From assembly GCA_028583405.1 (NCBI GenBank), contig CM053259.1, forward strand, positions 14,312,594-14,376,593: DNA of 64,000 nucleotides, in the 5' to 3' direction. Positions within the stretch are counted from its first letter, which is position 1. Each line of letters starts with the position of its first letter. The translations under genes were made by a program, and so were the position numbers. The stretch is from Pogonophryne albipinna. Its lineage: Eukaryota > Chordata > Actinopteri > Perciformes > Artedidraconidae. The notes under the pieces are model-generated. The model worked only from the letters and a program-made list of their open reading frames with translations. It was not told the DNA's origin and made no database searches. This document shows positions 22,330-33,554 of this stretch, piece after piece.

Positions 22330-22760
22330 GCAGAAGGGAGCAATTTCCATAGACCCCCCATGTTAAAATGCCCAACTTTACAGCAGAAATAAACATGTTT
22401 ACATCGTTGTTCAAAAAACCATATTCTCTGTATAGTTAGATCCCCCCTTCATGAATATGGATTGGGGGGGTGAATTTCTTCTCAACTCATCTGTTTAATT
22501 AATATTAAGCCTTAAAGTTATGCATATATTAGGGCGTGGTCACATTGAGTGACAGCTCTGTCAGGTGACTGCTGCTGCTAGCTTCTTGTCTCTCTGCTAA
22601 CTGCTCCGTGAAGCTAGTTACAGGGACTCTGCCTGCTCAGTTCATCCAGGGAACACAACTTGAAGCCCGGCCGTGGTTGTTTGTTCTTCATGCTTATATA
22701 TCGGACTATTGTGACTCGCTCTGCGGTTAAAACAGACGGTGCATGAATGCGGTTTTGCGG
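22330..22760 (+). repeat. Teleost interspersed repeat with ACAGCAGAAATAAACATG core
   Basis: The phrase set TGTTAAAATGCCCAACTTTA, ACAGCAGAAATAAACATG, GGGGGGTGAATTTCTTC and AGGGCGTGGTCACATTGAG is one I recognise as a widespread fish repeat, class unknown to me. The right end runs into a possible splice donor (GCG|GTAAGTG, GT at 22760-22761). Confidence 0.55.
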
Positions 22761-24395
22761 TAAGTGAAATTCGAGTACTTTATGTGTTAATGATTTTAAT
22801 CGGCTACGTAATGAATGTTAAGGCTTGGGTTAGCGTGTAAGCGAGTGGTAGCTACATCGGTACTAACGATGCTAATAGTAGCCTCCAAGTTAAAATCATA
22901 GACTATATATATAAAGGTTAAAACGAAATAGACAAGCGTTAAGTGGGATAATACTGTACAACAAACTGCTTCTGTTTGAGGTTGATAAAATAAGGTCATC
23001 CTTGTAACTTAGAGATATTTTATTATGTAGGTAGGAACTGTATGCATCGCTAAGGTTAATTTAAATTGGCTATGCTCAAGTATGTAGACAAGCTAATGTC
23101 AAAGTAGTGCATGTGAAATCAACCTCACAATAAGATGTGTGTATATTACAAATAATGTCTTATTTCAAGATGATTAGTTAGATATTACAATATGGTTGGT
23201 TGAGCTGGAGTTCATTATTGAGCTTACACGTTAACGTCACAGTCATCTGAAGAACGAACCCACACCTTGTTGTTTTTATTAATTGCATTACCAAATGGGT
23301 ATCAAATAAACAGTAAGCATTGGTAACACAACTTCCAAAGTTACAGTAAAATAAAAAGCACCCTGACTCGGCCAATACACAATCCAACATGTTCAACAGA
23401 AGAGAATCAGTTATATTGTTTGTACACATGGTACTTTACATATATATCTGTTTGTTTAAGGTGTCCAGGTGATGCAGACAGGCTGGTCCAGAGAGTGAGA
23501 GACAGAACTGGACTCCTCACAGCAGTGAACTTCAGCACAGGTACAAAGACTCTTTTTTTTCATACTGTACAAAGAATCAAGAAAGATATTGGTTTAAATA
23601 AATGAAGTATTGACTTGAATACACTGATATACATTCCATTAAACAATACTAAATACTAGATCACCTACACATCAGTTAAGTTGAGGGTTTTTTCCATGCA
23701 AAAAGTTACATTTAGATATTTAGCAATATGACTTTGTCAGCTTTCTAATTTAATGTATTGAAAGCAAAGATATTTAACACATAGTGAGAACTGCTACTAT
23801 TTATCTCTCAATATTGTCTGTAAAAAACATGGTAAAAGTGATTCTTTCAGTGAGACAACAGAGCAAGCTTCTACAGTTGCACTACGTTTTGATAACAGTT
23901 CAATATTATTTTGATAATAACATATATTTCAATGTTGATGAACTTCATACTGTTCATTCATAATCTGATTGTCTTTGTAGCTCACTGTTGAAATAAAAAA
24001 ACAACAACATTACAATTACAAAATAATTATATCTACAGCCCCTAAACACAAACACACTGCTTTCATAAATAATATGTTTTATGTTTCCCGTCATTTTTGT
24101 TAGGAAAGGACATGCCTGAAAGACACGTCAAACATTTTCTCCTTCTCCGAGGGTCAAGGAGAACATCCAAGAGGAACATTAAAAGCTGATGTTATGAGAT
24201 TTTAAGACCAGTACAGGACATTCACTAAAACTACTTTTATTGTGAAAACAAAGTCAGCTGATCGAATGCACCTATTTCCACATCTACACTCCATCAGCTG
24301 ATTATTTCTATTTGCCTCACTTTATGAGCTTCACATCACTTGTGCCTTGTACCGCAGAGTTTGCAACGTCACAAATAAATGGGGCCAATCTTCAG
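22500..24395 (+). ncRNA. Candidate three-exon non-coding transcript
   Basis: Three compatible splice features line up on the plus strand. There is a donor GCG|GTAAGTG at 22760, an exon 23461-23540 between TTTAAG and CAG|GTACAA, and an acceptor TTTTTGTTAG with an exon start at 24104, followed by AATAAA at 24374-24379. The joined sequence has no long ORF. The start is unknown and the first exon would begin inside a repeat. This is inferred purely from signals, and such combinations also arise by chance. Confidence 0.25.
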
Positions 24396-24449
24396 TCAGA
24401 TGTGAATGTGTAATCTAACATTTTCAGTAAGAATAACGGACAAAAGGAG

Positions 24450-24770
24450 TGCAAATACAAATACAATTTATTGAAATGTGAACCAAAAGTTAATCAAACC
24501 TGTTTTAAATAAAAAGCACATATGGACAGAAGGTGTAAACCTATTAAATGTATAAGTAAACACATTTAGTCAAATAAAGTGACAGACTAGGCCTGTGCAG
24601 TTGGTATCAGCTTTGCCCAGCATGGGCTCCTCCATCAGGCCTGGTCCTCCTCGCTGAGGAAAGACCCTCAGTCCTCTCCACACCAACAGACTGGACGTCC
24701 ATCACACGGAGGTTTCTCCCTGAAGTCTCTGCAGCTCTCTGGACACCACGCTGTCTCAATCCGTCCATCA
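24450..24770 (-). other. Candidate terminal exon on the minus strand
   Basis: On the minus strand an acceptor (CATATTCAG, AG at 24772-24771) opens a frame of about 54 codons, rich in Arg, Gly, Glu and Ser (D-G-L-R-Q-R-G-V-Q-R... V-M-D-V-Q-S-V-G-V-E-R). It stops at 24607-24609, followed by about 135 bases and an AATAAA (plus 24467-24472). Its GC content and codon-like composition differ from the AT-rich surroundings. I do not recognise the peptide. It would converge tail to tail with the candidate transcript to its left. Confidence 0.35.
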
Positions 24771-24797
24771 CTGAATATGAGAGGGGGAAAATGAAAA

Positions 24798-25018
24798 TAC
24801 ACTGAACAAAAATATAAATGCAACACTTTTGTTTTTGCTCCCATTTTTCATGAGATGAACTCAAAGATCTAAAACATTTTCTATATACACAAAATAACCA
24901 TTTCTCTCAAATATTGTTCACAAATCTGAAAAAATCTGTGATAGTGAGCACTTCTCCTTTGCCGAGATAATCCATCCCACCTCACAGGTGTGGCATATCA
25001 AGATGCTAAGGATGATCA
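24798..25018 (+). mobile_element. Tc1/mariner-like MITE fragment
   Basis: It begins TACACTGAACAAAAATATAAA and continues with GCAACACTTTTGTTTTTGC and CCATTTTTCATGAG, a terminus common in fish Tc1/mariner-type elements. The right end is missing. Confidence 0.6.
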
Positions 25019-25228
25019 AAAAAGTAAAAGACGGAGCGCTGGACGTCAGATAAATGAACAGAAGAAGACAGACAAGAAGTAAACACTAACAGGAACACGG
25101 TATGGGCTCTGCAGTGTTTAAGGACTTGTTAGTGGATCAGAAACTGTGAACAGAGTTGGACAGTGCTGCCGTACAGTTGTTGTTGTCGCAGTTCCAGCTG
25201 TTGGTGCGCCGTGGAACAGAGTTTTTGT

Positions 25229-25383
25229 TTTTCTTAGCGGAAGAAATACGATCATTTTAAGTCAATAAAATCATTTCAATTAATATTGGGAGTCGATTCC
25301 TTAGTTTGTTTAGTATTTGGCCATGTAATAAGCGGGATAATGTGCAGCGACTTGGTCATTATGGGGAAAAGAACACCCTTCAG
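25229..25383 (+). repeat. Interspersed repeat, inverted partner of 51163-51354
   Basis: It shares GGGAGTC, GGCCATGTAATAAGCGGGA and ATGTGCAGCGACTTGGTCAT with the other copy in reverse complement. Class unknown; no ORF. Confidence 0.7.
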
Positions 25384-25529
25384 GCTCATCAAGATCAGCC
25401 TGACTGATTACGTAAACACCAGGCTTACTAATCTACCGGCACACATTTTCTCTGGTGTCGGAATGTCTCGCGATGTTAGTGAATTCTTAAAAAACAAAAC
25501 ACCATTTCATTTCGGGTTAAAATTAGTTG

Positions 25530-25672
25530 TAACTGCGTTACTGAGAATTGTAACGGGTAGTATATTACCCAAATTTCATTAGTAATGAGTTACATTACTT
25601 CATTACAGCAAAAAGTAATACATTACTGTAACTCTGTTACTTTTGTAACGCGTTACACCCAACACTGCTTCT
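25530..25672 (-). mobile_element. hAT-like MITE end
   Basis: It is dense in GTAAC/GTTAC words and ends ACGCGTTACACCCAACACTG, the inverted form of a CAGTGTTGGG-type teleost hAT terminus. The other end was not identified. Confidence 0.6.
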
Positions 25673-26403
25673 ATGATCTTGAAGTGAATATTTTTCTAGT
25701 TTTAACTGTTAGTCAGATAAATCGACACATTTGAATACATCACATTGGGCTCTGGGAAATTGTTATTGCCATTTTTGTTGGTCTTTATGCTAAGGCTTAG
25801 CTCAGCTAAATGGCCACTAGATGAAGTGTCTTATTTAGCATACAGACATGAGTGGTATTACATTTGTCATGTTACATTCAGCAATAAAGGAAATAAACTG
25901 TCCTAAAACACCAGTTATTAATCTGTTAAGCCCCATAGCCCCCGCCGGCGAAACTGTGTCTCAGGGCTTCTTAACATTTAACAACCTATTAATGTGTCAT
26001 ACCCACTTAACAGGAAGAAACTCATCTAACTGACGATATGAACCATTTTTACCTAAACAAAACACAAGTCTAACGCCAAGCGTCTGAATTAGCACTAAGC
26101 GAAAGGATGCTAACACACTTAGCACATAACTCACGGTAGCAATATTTTATACTTCATCGGATCTGCACAGACTAGATATCATATGAAAGTTGAGATTCCA
26201 CAGATTCCAATGGTATAAGTATCATCACTGTGCGACCAAAACTCACGGCAGCGAAGGCAAGCAAAGACAACGCACAACTTCACTTTACGGGGCCAAAACG
26301 GCAAATACGTCTTACCTTTGGCGTTTTCTGATGTGTTCAAGGGCATTAAAACGCATATTAACGCTGCTGAAGGTTAATTCAATGTCTCTGTGTCACTTTG
26401 AAA

Positions 26404-27358
26404 TAGTTTTGCACGGTGTACCGATACTTGAAAGGTACCGCGATACCCTGCCGTTAAAAACGTTACGATTCCTCCGTTTCATTAGTATCGGTACTTTAAG
26501 AATGACGCGGAAAAGTACTCCGGTGAGAAAGCGCCATTTTAATAAGAGCCGTGTGTGTTCAGCACTCTGCTTCCACTCCCTGCACTGCAGCCGTGCCTGC
26601 AGTCCCGCCCCTCTCAAGCACGCTCTAAGTCCCTCCCCTCTTTCGTGCACGCGCTAGCTGCCAGAGCATGTGAGAAAACGGGGAGCAAGTGGCTACAAGT
26701 GGGAGTGCAACTGCCGCTGCGCCTCGGCTTGTTGACAAAAAAGACGCCAGAAGCGAAATTTGGAAGTATTTTAGCCATATCTCTGACAGTGAGGGCAAGC
26801 CTACGGACACCACGAGGCCTGTCTGTAAGACATGTTTTAGATCCCTGCAAACCAAGGGAGCCAACACATCAGACTTGGCTAAGCACCTCGCGGACCGGCA
26901 TTCAGAGCTGTTTAAAGAATTTTTAAAGACAGACAGGTTAGCGAATGTGATAGATAACATAATTAAATCATGCCCATGCCCTCAAATCTAAGTCAAACAA
27001 GTGTAATTTATTTTGTGACAAACAAACGTTTTAGTAGTTTGACGAGGCAATTAATGGCAATGATAACTGTCTAATATGGCTACCTTTTTAGCTAACTTAC
27101 CAATGTGGCTAACATCTGCTATGTACATTTTGTCAATAATTATTTATATTACTGTACTATTACATGTTAATAAAATATAAAGTTAACTATCAAAGAAATC
27201 ACATAAACTCAAGTATAAAGAAGAGACCATGTTGTAAAACACTTAACAGATAAACTACAATTTTATTGATCATAAAATAATAAAAGAAAAGTATCGAAAA
27301 AGAATTGCAATTCTTGACTTGGTATCGAAACCAAAATGTTGGTATCGTGACAACACTA
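26404..27358 (+). mobile_element. Internally deleted hAT element with BED-finger ORF
   Basis: An exact 8-bp target duplication, CTTTGAAA (26396-26403 and 27359-27366), flanks TIR-like ends TAGTTTTGCACGGTG and, inverted, TAGTGTTGTCACGATACC. Near both ends are GGTATCG/CGATACC words typical of this fish hAT group. The 955-bp element retains only the N-terminal BED zinc finger of the transposase. Confidence 0.88.
26689..26991 (+). CDS. BED zinc-finger N-terminus of a hAT transposase
   Basis: The 100-codon ORF encodes a BED finger: aromatic Trp at residue 25 (E-I-W-K-Y-F), zinc ligands Cys46 and Cys49 (V-C-K-T-C-F), and His66 and His71 (K-H-L-A-D-R-H). BED fingers bind the transposon ends. The catalytic RNase-H-like and dimerisation (hATC) regions are missing; the frame stops soon after the finger at C-P-C-P-Q-I. 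All zinc ligands are intact, so a short DNA-binding peptide is conceivable, but expression is not shown. Confidence 0.75.
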   Translation: MATSGSATAAAPRLVDKKDARSEIWKYFSHISDSEGKPTDTTRPVCKTCFRSLQTKGANTSDLAKHLADRHSELFKEFLKTDRLANVIDNIIKSCPCPQI

Positions 27359-28512
27359 CTTTGAAATGATTACTGATAATCCATCATAATCATTTATGTC
27401 CATAAACTGAGTTTTCATATGAGAGCTTCCGGTTTTGGGCATGCTGGCTGCGCATCACTCTCATTCACCAATGATAATGTTTAGATGGATTTAGGAACAC
27501 CCCCTCGATTCTATTGGCTCTAACGGTTCAAAAGAGGTGTCAATCACCAAAATCAACCGATGGGTTCCATAGATACAGTATGGCAAATACCCAAAGGACC
27601 CCAGAGGTGGGTTTTCTTTTCTAAACCTCTCTAAAAAGGTCAAATTTAACTTGTTTTGCATCAATCTTGATACAGGGTATTATTATATGTTATGGTTTGG
27701 ATTCCGAAAGCTTTTAGTCTACTATCCCATCATTCAAGGGTGGTTTTCAAGTAATTTTTGGACGGAAACTATTATTTACATTTTTTTCACTATGTTCAAT
27801 CTGAATTTACTTTAAAAGAAAAACATCTATATTGATTCTGACTCTTCTACATCCAACTCAGGTGTATCATTGCTTTGAGAAAAAAGATTATTAATTTACC
27901 CCTTTTTAGAAGTGAAAATATAGTCATTTGTTCTGGTAATGTCATTTTCGAGCCTGAAACCTGAAAAACAGGCTTGGGGCTTAACAGGTTAAACTAGAAC
28001 TCATCCTTGAATTGTGAAAAACGGTAGTACTGACACTAACTGTAAGCCCATCCATACCTTACAGAGGGGCAAGTTAAAGCATTGTGTTATTTAAGAAGTG
28101 AATTCTTAAGATTTAACAATGTGAGCTTGCATATCCATAGCCAAGAATACTGACTACAGCCCAGTGGAGAAGATTGATTAAATTGAAATGCATCTTGCAA
28201 ATTGTAGTTATTTTCATATTCATGTCACATCTGCACTAGGACTTAGTGTTAAAGTGTCACCTGATTGTGATTCTTTATGCTACGGCCCAATTAATTTAAA
28301 TTGTAAACCAATTTTGAACTTGTCTCACTTGCACAAATTGAAGCAGATTCACAGTGCTCAAAGAGAGAAAAGTGTGGATTTTCCACATTTAGATCTGATG
28401 AATATGCAGATTAGCTGAGGCAAAACAACGAGAGGAGTGTTGCTTTGTTTTGTCTTTATTTTTCCATCAAAATCCTCTGCAGCATCCAATCTCTATTTAT
28501 GTATTTATTTAT

Positions 28513-29185
28513 TAGGTATGGGTATCGTCTGAAATGTATCGATTCCGATTCTGCTTATCGATTCCGGTTCTTATCGATTCCCCATTTCGATTCCAAAATT
28601 ATAAAAGAAAGAAGTCAAACGTTTAGATAACAAAAATATCTTTATTCTTTTAAGCTTTAACTGACATTTTTACAAATAAAAAAAATACATGCAATACAAA
28701 TGTATTACACAATAGCTGTGCTTTATTTTAACTGAGCTATGCCTTTGGCAAGCTATTAACAGGCATTGCACTGTGCCTTGTCTTTTTATTTTTTAGTGTA
28801 GTGGAGCCACACTTTAGAGCGTTTACCGCGATCCATCTTTGGTGTTATGAAGTGACTGAGCTTGTGAACTGTCTACTGGAGGGCGGGGGAGCCTCGCTGC
28901 GGGGAAACTGTGGACCTCTGTCGCCTGTCAGTGCAACTTACATGATGCTGTTAAAAGAAATTAAGGGCGGTGCCGGTCTGTGATTCTCTAGAACACACAG
29001 ATGGCCGCTCCTGTATTCCACCGTCCCTGTGGCGCCGCGGCGCAGACGGACCCGGTGGAATACAGGGTCTACAGAGTTTAGGAACCGTTAAGCAGAACCA
29101 AAATTGTGTATTTTCTATGGGTACCCGGTACCCAGCATTTTCTTATCGGTTCTCATCTGGAACAGAGTTTCGGTTCCCAACCCTA
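28513..29185. mobile_element. hAT-like MITE with exact 8-bp target duplication
   Basis: TTATTTAT (28505-28512 and 29186-29193) flanks ends TAGGTATGGGTATCG and AACCCTA. ATCGATTCC and TCGGTTC words near the ends are typical of a teleost hAT MITE. The 673-bp body has no usable ORF. Confidence 0.85.
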
Positions 29186-30579
29186 TTATTTATACAGCAC
29201 TGCTTTATTTTAAAAGCAATGAAACCTGGCTGATAGCATCGGTCCTTGGTCGGTGTCACCAAACGGGGCACAACAAAATATTCTGTACACGTTATTTTCA
29301 TCGACCTTCATGACTTATGAGCAGAAGGGAAATTAGACCCAGGGGAAGATATAAATATCTGTGAATTTTCCAGCCATTCATCGATCACTTCTCAGCCTTT
29401 TGTGCGCCTCTCTTCTCTGTCACAAAAGACGACCTTTGAGCCTTTTGTGAAATATTCTGCATCATTTGGCACCCCGTTGTGTGGAGTGCAGAAACTTGGC
29501 AGTGGGTCAGCTCCGGTCCCTGATGACCGTGAGGTTCTCAGGGCTCTGATCTTGCTGACTGATTGAAGCTGCAGATCTGAGGCAGGTTGTGTCAGCGCGT
29601 GGGCTCAGATGGAGAAAGTCATTGTCAGGTGAAGACAGTTGTTACGAGGCATGGTGTGGCAGGACTGCAGAGTTTATTCTTATAGCTTCTTTTAGGCTGT
29701 ATGTTGTTTCAGACAATGATGCTTGAGGAAATGTGCGCAAATGCTGTGTTAGGTGTGCTGTTTAAATGTAAGGCATGTCAAGTCGGGATGTCAAATCTCA
29801 TTAAAAGTCTTGTGCACCACAATCGCAGTGCTTTACACTGTCTGAAAAGGAAATAACTTGTAGACCAAAACGAATAATTTGTAATTGTTCCATTGCATAT
29901 GTTTGGAGCGATGGCTTCAGCAGAGCTTATTACAACACCACTAGTTATATCAGCACTTAAAGAAAAAACAATCTAGAAAGGTCCAATAAGCATAAAACGG
30001 CAACAAAACAGCAACATCTCTTCGGTTTAGTTTTTCTGTAAACTACAAAAAGGTCAGGTTTTTTTTTTTTTAACATAAAAGCATTATTGACAAGTCAAGG
30101 TAGGTGTCCTGTAGTAATCACTATAGTCACTATACAGTATAGTAGTCTTTATAAAATTCATATATTGAGTGTTTCATCTGCCGTTTTTGAGATACTGGGA
30201 TTCAAATGCCCGACTTGGAGGTCCGAAAGTTACAACAAAAGTAGAGTTTACTGTGTTGATGGTCAAAACCAAAAACATGGTTCAGCAGCAGAGAGGCACC
30301 CAGAATGAAAAGGGCAAAGACGAGCAAAAGGTCACGAATAACAAGTGATGCAGAAGGCTAGAATGTAAAAGCTGAGACACAGACAATCTGGCAGGCAAAC
30401 AAAGGTTGAATCCAGATTTCTCTCCTGCAGACTAATTGACTTAATAAGATAAATATTATGAAAACATGCTTCTTTCAATTTTATTTTTTATTTTATAGAC
30501 GTGATGGTTTAAAAGTGCACATACAAAATGTATCTACACGGTTAAAATGTCAAATAAGAGAGGTTTTATTCACTTACAT

Positions 30580-30937
30580 CAGTGCTTCTCAAAGTGTGGT
30601 CCGCGGACCACTGGTGGTCCCTGAGCGCCCCCTAGTGGTCCGTGAGTATATTGGTAACATTTCACATTTGAAATAAATAAATAAATTTAAGTTTTCCGCA
30701 CTCTCACGGGAATATCTCCGCAATGGAGCGAGCTTAAGTTTCACTTTCAATTGCATGATATAGCCCAGCGCAACACCTTCATCACACATATTGCCACTTG
30801 TTTGTACCGTTTTCAGGCGATTTGTAATCTGTTCTAGAAAAACGATGTGGTTTTGGATATTTGTGGAGTTAGGTGGTCCGCGAGTGTTTTTTTATTGGTT
30901 AAGTGGTCCTTGGTATGAAAAAGTTTGAGAAACACTG
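30580..30937. mobile_element. hAT-like MITE, 358 bp
   Basis: Exact duplication ACTTACAT (30572-30579 and 30938-30945). Ends CAGTGCTTCTCAAAGTG and, inverted, CAGTGTTTCTCAAACTT. GTGGTCCGCGGACCAC near the left end and GGTGGTCCGCGAG near the right give long imperfect inverted subterminal repeats. Confidence 0.9.
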
Positions 30938-33474
30938 ACTTACATGAATTGTTCAATACAAGTCTGGCTAGCATTAGCTGCCTTTTAGAAGCCCTATTAA
31001 AGAGAAATATCTCTGTTGTTCGATACAAATTGCCTCTATAAATACAACATTATTATGAACCATGTGAAAATAGACTTCTAGGAAGATGCAGATGGACCAA
31101 ACACTTGTAGTCTCTTGTGAGGTAGAATTTTGTTTTAGGGATGCGGGTTACTTTAAGCTAGTTAAATAGAAGAACATAGGCATCTTTTTACTGTATTTAC
31201 TGTGTTGTACCTGCACTGTAAAAACATGCATGCAACATCAAATAAAGAACATTCAATTGTGACAGTAAGTCTGTAGTTGTTGTTGCAGTTAAAGTTAATA
31301 ATGCAAACCTTGTATCAGGTTCAAAATAACATTATCCTCAACATTCTACTTAATCTACAATATTCCCTGTTGTTGGGCAGAATGAAGGCTTGTGTCTCTT
31401 ATCAGAAGTCTATAAATGTTACTCGGCACTAAAATAAGACAATCTATTTTTGTTGTGCTTTTACTGTGTGCCTTTGAAGCCATGCAGGCGTGTTAAAAGC
31501 TTTATTCCGGGGAAACATGCTTCACAGTGAATATACAGTTATATTTAGCTCGTATGCGTTTGTGCTGTAAAGTGGGTCATTCCTCTCCCTCTTCTTCTTT
31601 CTGGCTCCATCTCACAAACTATTTTTTTCCCCACCCTTTCTCATTTCCATACCTCCCTACCACTTTTTTTTCTCTTCATCCTCTTTTTTTAAGTCCTCCC
31701 TCGCTCTCTGCAGCTGGGAAATGTTCAAAGCTGAGCACATTTGCGCCTGCTTGACACGGGACCAACCAATCACGGCTGATCGAGCCTCAGGGTTTCAGAG
31801 AGCAGTCTGTGAAGTTTGAGCACAGTTAACTTCTGATAGGATGTCAGGGTGAATTAAGAGCCCCACGAGGAGTCTCTCTGGCTGGATAACTTGTTACATG
31901 ACTTCACTTTGTAAGTTAGCAATGAAGTCAGTCCTCTGCGTCCCTACAGTAGACAAATGAGCTATCCTAATAAGCCTATAATACGAATAATTGTGTATAA
32001 CAATGTCAGAAGGTGTCGATTTAGGGTTTTAGGTAAGCATATCTTTTTACCACGGAGTCATCCCCTAATTGTGCAGTTTTTTTTCTAAGTGTCCTTTCTC
32101 AGTCAGTTCAGCCTGATGAGATTCTTCTGTAGGCTATGTATGCAATAATGAGTGCACTTAAGCCAGTAATACTGAAAGGAACTTGACATGAATTCATCCA
32201 GATGTCATGTCTTGTTAGTAAGGGTTCATTACGTGTATATTACCAGGCTACTATTATGCAACTCCAGTATTCAACCCTTATTGGCCCAGACTAAAAGCTA
32301 AGCCTTTCCCGACTTAGTCTCAGTATTTATTGTACCGGCATGACTCATAAATTAACCCTTTGATTTACAGTAAAACTCGGCAAGAAAAAGAATACGTGTA
32401 TTTGGAAAAAATACATAAACTTCTCCTTTTGATTTACTAGATGTTTTACAATCATTTTAGAGTAATATAAAACTAAATCGTTTTGATTCCAGTCTCTAAA
32501 ACGAGAACATGTTGACGGTTGGTAAAGGGGAGGAAAATAAAGACATCAATTTGGCATCAATGAATTAAATTAGGGATTTATCTATTTTGTGATTACCCTT
32601 TTTTGACTAAACGGTTAATCGATTAATATATCAAATGCATGAGTTAAAAGGCCAAATGTCCGTTGGCAATGTTGACAAAACAGGAGAATAATTTGTGTGA
32701 TTCATTGCAATATTTGATCGGTCCTTCTTACTATGCCCATGCTAGACCCTTATATACAGTATACTGGCTACACAAGTCTTGTCAACCTGCTGACTAACAC
32801 AATTTTTTCCCTCCGACTATTATTTACTTTTGGCCCACTAATGGAACATTTAGTGTCAACAACTGTAACAAATTCTGTGCTTTTAGCAACCACAGAGCTG
32901 ACCCACTGATTCACTGCTGTGAACGATACCTGAGCCTCATGAATCAAACCGCAGAGCCTCGTGAATTTTAAAAGCCATAACTCTATTAATGACTCCTGGT
33001 TCCTTCAGGGTAACACACTGATGCCCTACTTATCTCAGTGTTTGAAACAGAGACACCTAAACCCTGTGAGGCTAGAAGAGGAATACCTAGTTCACTTACA
33101 TCACCACACACTCTCATTCCTCTAAAGGCAGAAACACCCATTCTATCTGACACCTCAACTGCAGGTTGCTGCAACATGATGTTGAAGCATGCCTAAACAA
33201 AGAAGCACTTACATTTAGGTGTTAATAAAAAGCTTTAATGAAGTAAAAATACTAAATGTGCCCCTGTAGAGCTTATATAATAGAATTACCGTCACAAAAC
33301 ATTTATTTTTAAATTATTTTTAGGGCTTTATATATGGTAAATTTGTATAGCTTTTCAGAATCGAAGATGTTGTTTTCAAGCAAATGTAACCATTTCTCCA
33401 ATGTTAAATCTTCTTAACCAAAGCAGCTTTAAATCAGCTTTAGCCATAATAAGCAAAAGTTTTTTTTTTTTAAA

Positions 33475-33554
33475 TCGCACGTCCACGCGATGTGAATATC
33501 GCGTGTGCGCATATCGCGATTATCGTCACCACACGATATATCGTGCAGCCCTAG
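33475..33554 (-). mobile_element. hAT-like MITE end fragment
   Basis: Read on the minus strand it begins CTAGGGCTGCACGATATATC with TATCGCG words, a teleost hAT MITE terminus. The other end was not seen. Confidence 0.5.

Larger units (their letters stand above)
25922..27988. mobile_element. TTAA-flanked DNA element hosting a hAT insertion
   Basis: TTAA flanks both sides (25918-25921, 27989-27992). The tips TCTGTTAAGCCCCATAG and, inverted, CCTGTTAAGCCCCAAGCC match. Without the hAT insertion at 26404-27358 and its 8-bp duplication the element is about 1.1 kb. No transposase was recognised. The TTAA target points to the piggyBac superfamily. Confidence 0.75.

Noticed and set aside
23461..23540. 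Exon-like segment as part of a protein-coding gene
   Set aside because: No frame stays open when joined with its neighbours. Kept only as a low-confidence non-coding exon.
29388..29406. Similarity to the 5' end of U2 snRNA (CACTTCTCAGCCTTTTG)
   Set aside because: Only about 19 bases match with two differences, and the sequence diverges completely afterwards. No Sm site or hairpins follow. Chance match or a minute relic.
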